Below, in pieces: positions 7,461 through 8,875 of a stretch of 8,875 nucleotides of DNA. The DNA comes from DASUBN01 sp036263155 (GTDB taxonomy: Bacteria; Pseudomonadota; Gammaproteobacteria; Natronospirales; REEB76), in assembly GCA_036263155.1 (NCBI GenBank), contig DATAHN010000116.1, positions 1 to 8,875 on the forward strand. The letters run 5' to 3'. The notes under the pieces were generated by a model that was not told the DNA's origin, ran no database searches, and was given only the letters and a program-made list of their open reading frames with translations. Position 1 is the stretch's first letter, and every line of letters starts with the position of its first letter. A program made the position numbers and the translations under genes.

Positions 7461-7475
7461 CGCGCAGGTTGCGCG
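7461..7475. repeat. Short inverted repeat in the tpsA leader
   Basis: CGCGCA, three bases, then TGCGCG: a perfect 6-bp stem 39 bases to the right of the stronger hairpin at 7396-7422. It has no T-tract on either strand. It may be chance in a G+C-rich stretch, or a second element of a structured leader. Confidence 0.3.
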
Positions 7476-7637
7476 GCAGCAGAATCAATCAACGTCGATG
7501 CAAGTTCACGACTCGCTCTCAACGACACCCCTCCACTCGGACTGGTTCTCTTTATAAAGCTGTCCGACGCGACGCCGTCCCTGGAAAAGCGTCAGTGAAA
7601 GGATGTAACAAATAAGCTGAAATAGATAGTGCTGGAG

Positions 7638-7665
7638 GGAATATTCGCAGGCTAACGTTGGTCAA
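7638..7665 (-). promoter_or_regulatory. Candidate sigma70-type promoter for tpsA (weak)
   Basis: On the minus strand TTGACC (7665-7660) is followed after 16 bases by TATTCC (7643-7638). The -35 box is good and the -10 box poor. It lies in the A+T-richer part of the intergenic region and would give a leader of about 280 nt carrying both hairpins. A palindromic CTTTATAAAG at 7550-7559 is an alternative -10 but has no convincing -35 partner. Confidence 0.25.
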
Positions 7666-7808
7666 TCGCGGCTGGACGATAAGTGAGCACCGCTGGCGTA
7701 TTAGATTATTTAGTTGCATATCACGTGCCAACTGGTCTTCAAGAAAAAATCACATCCGATCAATGGATAACGGGCCAAAACCAAGATTGCACTTGAAGTT
7801 GGATCAGA

Positions 7809-7831
7809 AGCCCCGCGCCCCGCAAGGGGCT
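7809..7831 (-). terminator. Probable terminator hairpin behind tpsB
   Basis: It starts 28 nt after the TGA of the TpsB gene. On the minus strand AGCCCC pairs with GGGGCT across an 11-nt loop; alternatively GCCCC-TTGC-GGGGC forms inside it. It is followed by TCTGATCC, so the U-tract is poor. Its place and G+C-rich stem suit a terminator or partial attenuator between the transporter and exoprotein genes. Complete termination is doubtful, since tpsA may depend on read-through. Confidence 0.45.
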
Positions 7832-7859
7832 GGGGATATTCGCCCACGAAAGGTCAGCA

Positions 7860-8875
7860 TCAGAAGCTCATGCCCACGCTGAGCCAGATGTGCCCGAGCT
7901 CGTTGCCGTCGGCAGGCTTGGTGCCGCCCACCGCGTAGGCCCACTGCAGGCGCGAGTTCCAGCGCTTGTCTTCGGACTGGAAGAGCAGCTCCACGCCCAC
8001 GCTGGTGAGGGTATGGGCCTCGGCGGGCGTGACGCAGTCGGAGAACAGGTTGGGCACGCAAGCCGGCAGTGGCGTGAGGAAGCGCTTGCTCCAGACCTTG
8101 CCGCTCTCCACGAAACCGCCGGCGGTGAGCGGCCAGGCCGGCGCGAGGGTGCGCTGCAGTTCGAACGAGAGGAACACGCCGCTGTCGCCGCGCGCCTCGG
8201 CGGAGTTGAAGCCGCGGACGTTATCGGGACCGCCCAGGGAATATTTCTCGGTGTCCGCGAGCGGATCCGGAGACCACTGAGCGCCGCCGCGGGTGAACAG
8301 CGTCCATTGACCGCCCAGCGGCTTGAGGTATCCGCCGCCGACGTTCAGGCGGGCGAACTCCTGGGAACTCTGGGCGTTGTCGTTCACGTGAAGGTTGGTG
8401 TCCACGCCGCCGTTCAGGAACAGGGCCGAACCGTCCTCATGGAACAGGGTGTAGTTGGCGATGAGCTGCAGCAGGTTGATCTGGCTCCCGCTCACGGTCT
8501 GGCCCTTCACGTCGCTGCGTCCGCCGGCATGGTCCAGGCCCACGCCGAAGTAGAGGCTCTCGGTGCGGCTGCGTATCTCGGGGTAGAGATAAGTCAGGTT
8601 GCCGTTCTTGCTGCTGCCGCTGAGCTCCAGCGGGCCGAACACCGGGCCGGTGACCCGGTACTTGGACTGGCTGTAGGACGCGGTGAGACGCGCCCCGGGT
8701 GCGCCGAGCGGCAGGCTGTAGGTGAGTCCGCCGAAGTTCAGCAGGTTGCCCTCGGAATGGGTGAGGTTCGCCGTGAGACGGTCGCCGCTGCCGGTAATGC
8801 CCGCGGCGTCGGCAGAAGCGTTCAGCCGCCAGCGGCCGGTGTCCTTGCGGCCGTAGTCATCCACCGACACCTGGC
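7860..8875 (-). CDS. TpsB outer-membrane transporter, ShlB/FhaC/HecB family (partial, N-terminus outside window)
   Basis: This is the pore partner of the two-partner system: a 16-stranded Omp85-superfamily barrel that exports the TpsA through the outer membrane. The last 338 residues are visible, ending in a TGA at 7862-7860. The frame is open to the right edge, so the GTG at 8870 is an internal Val and not the start. The visible part opens with QVSVDDYGRKDTGRWRLN, the ShlB-family entry to the barrel, continues through alternating amphipathic strands, and contains LGGPDNVRGF with the VRGF motif (8208-8219) of barrel loop L6, followed by GDSGVFLSFEL. It ends in Phe, as barrel proteins recognised by the BAM complex usually do. 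The signal peptide, plug helix and both POTRA domains (roughly 200-240 residues by family length) lie outside the window. A Cys-x7-Cys pair sits in a predicted late loop. The gene is upstream of, and co-directional with, the exoprotein it presumably secretes. Confidence 0.95.
   Translation of the reverse strand, partial: QVSVDDYGRKDTGRWRLNASADAAGITGSGDRLTANLTHSEGNLLNFGGLTYSLPLGAPGARLTASYSQSKYRVTGPVFGPLELSGSSKNGNLTYLYPEIRSRTESLYFGVGLDHAGGRSDVKGQTVSGSQINLLQLIANYTLFHEDGSALFLNGGVDTNLHVNDNAQSSQEFARLNVGGGYLKPLGGQWTLFTRGGAQWSPDPLADTEKYSLGGPDNVRGFNSAEARGDSGVFLSFELQRTLAPAWPLTAGGFVESGKVWSKRFLTPLPACVPNLFSDCVTPAEAHTLTSVGVELLFQSEDKRWNSRLQWAYAVGGTKPADGNELGHIWLSVGMSF

Larger units (their letters stand above)
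7350..7859. other. 510-bp intergenic region between tpsB and tpsA
   Basis: No gene is supported here. The centre (about 7540-7800) is clearly A+T-richer than both genes, with runs such as TTAGATTATTTAG and AAGAAAAAATCA. From right to left it holds the probable tpsB terminator, a weak promoter candidate, the palindrome CTTTATAAAG, two G+C-rich hairpins and the tpsA ribosome binding site. TpsB and TpsA genes are usually closely spaced, so a gap of this size suggests that tpsA has its own promoter or a regulated leader (inference). Confidence 0.7.

Noticed and set aside
3405..7598. Further long plus-strand frames at 3405-4187, 4968-5744 and 5880-7598
   Set aside because: They lie in the same codon-mirrored frame and have the same cause; 3405-4187 ends opposite a TCA and 4968-5744 opposite a CTA codon of TpsA. 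The last runs into the intergenic region only because no stop happens to fall there.
7658..7882. Plus-strand frame of 74 codons in the intergenic region
   Set aside because: It starts at a non-ATG codon, has no clear ribosome binding site, overlaps the 3' end of tpsB, and its sequence resembles no family I know.
7860..8870. GTG at 8870 as the start of the TpsB gene
   Set aside because: The frame is open to the window edge, and the residues around it (QVSVDDYG) are an internal family motif leading into the barrel, so the gene is truncated by the window.

Overview
The window holds one two-partner secretion (type Vb) locus, entirely on the minus strand. It is G+C-rich and most third codon positions are G or C. 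Both proteins belong to families of Gram-negative outer-membrane secretion. I infer a high-G+C proteobacterium (beta or gamma); the sequence does not let me name a genus.

Layout, in the direction of transcription (right to left): (1) 7860-8875 is the C-terminal part of a TpsB transporter (ShlB/FhaC/HecB-type, Omp85 superfamily), cut by the right edge. (2) 7350-7859 is a 510-bp intergenic region, clearly A+T-richer in its middle. It holds a probable terminator behind tpsB, a weak promoter candidate, two G+C-rich hairpins and the ribosome binding site of the next gene. (3) 1-7349 is a giant TpsA exoprotein of the filamentous haemagglutinin/large adhesin type. It is open from its ATG to the left edge: 2449 complete codons with no stop, and the C-terminus lies outside the window.

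The TpsA protein reads as a Sec signal peptide with a long basic n-region, an N-terminal TPS (haemagglutination activity) domain, about 540 residues of beta-helical spacer, and then about 1600 residues of tandem repeats. The repeats are degenerate at first. From residue 1440 on they become a regular array of 21 complete 46-53-residue units built around V-N-I-x-A-G-G and a Tyr-rich I-Y-G-G-Y-x-Y-N-G-Y core. Within the last 1.7 kb the units follow a three-unit A-B-C order with a period of about 429 bp, so a block of three units was probably the duplicating element. This is the most distinctive feature of the window.

Inferred working: both proteins cross the inner membrane by Sec. The POTRA domains of the TpsB (not in the window) recognise the TPS domain, and the TpsB barrel lets the TpsA out to fold as a beta-solenoid on the cell surface, most likely as an adhesin or biofilm/contact factor. 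What it binds cannot be read from the sequence. The long plus-strand open frames, including one of 1059 codons, are codon-mirrored shadows of the TpsA gene.
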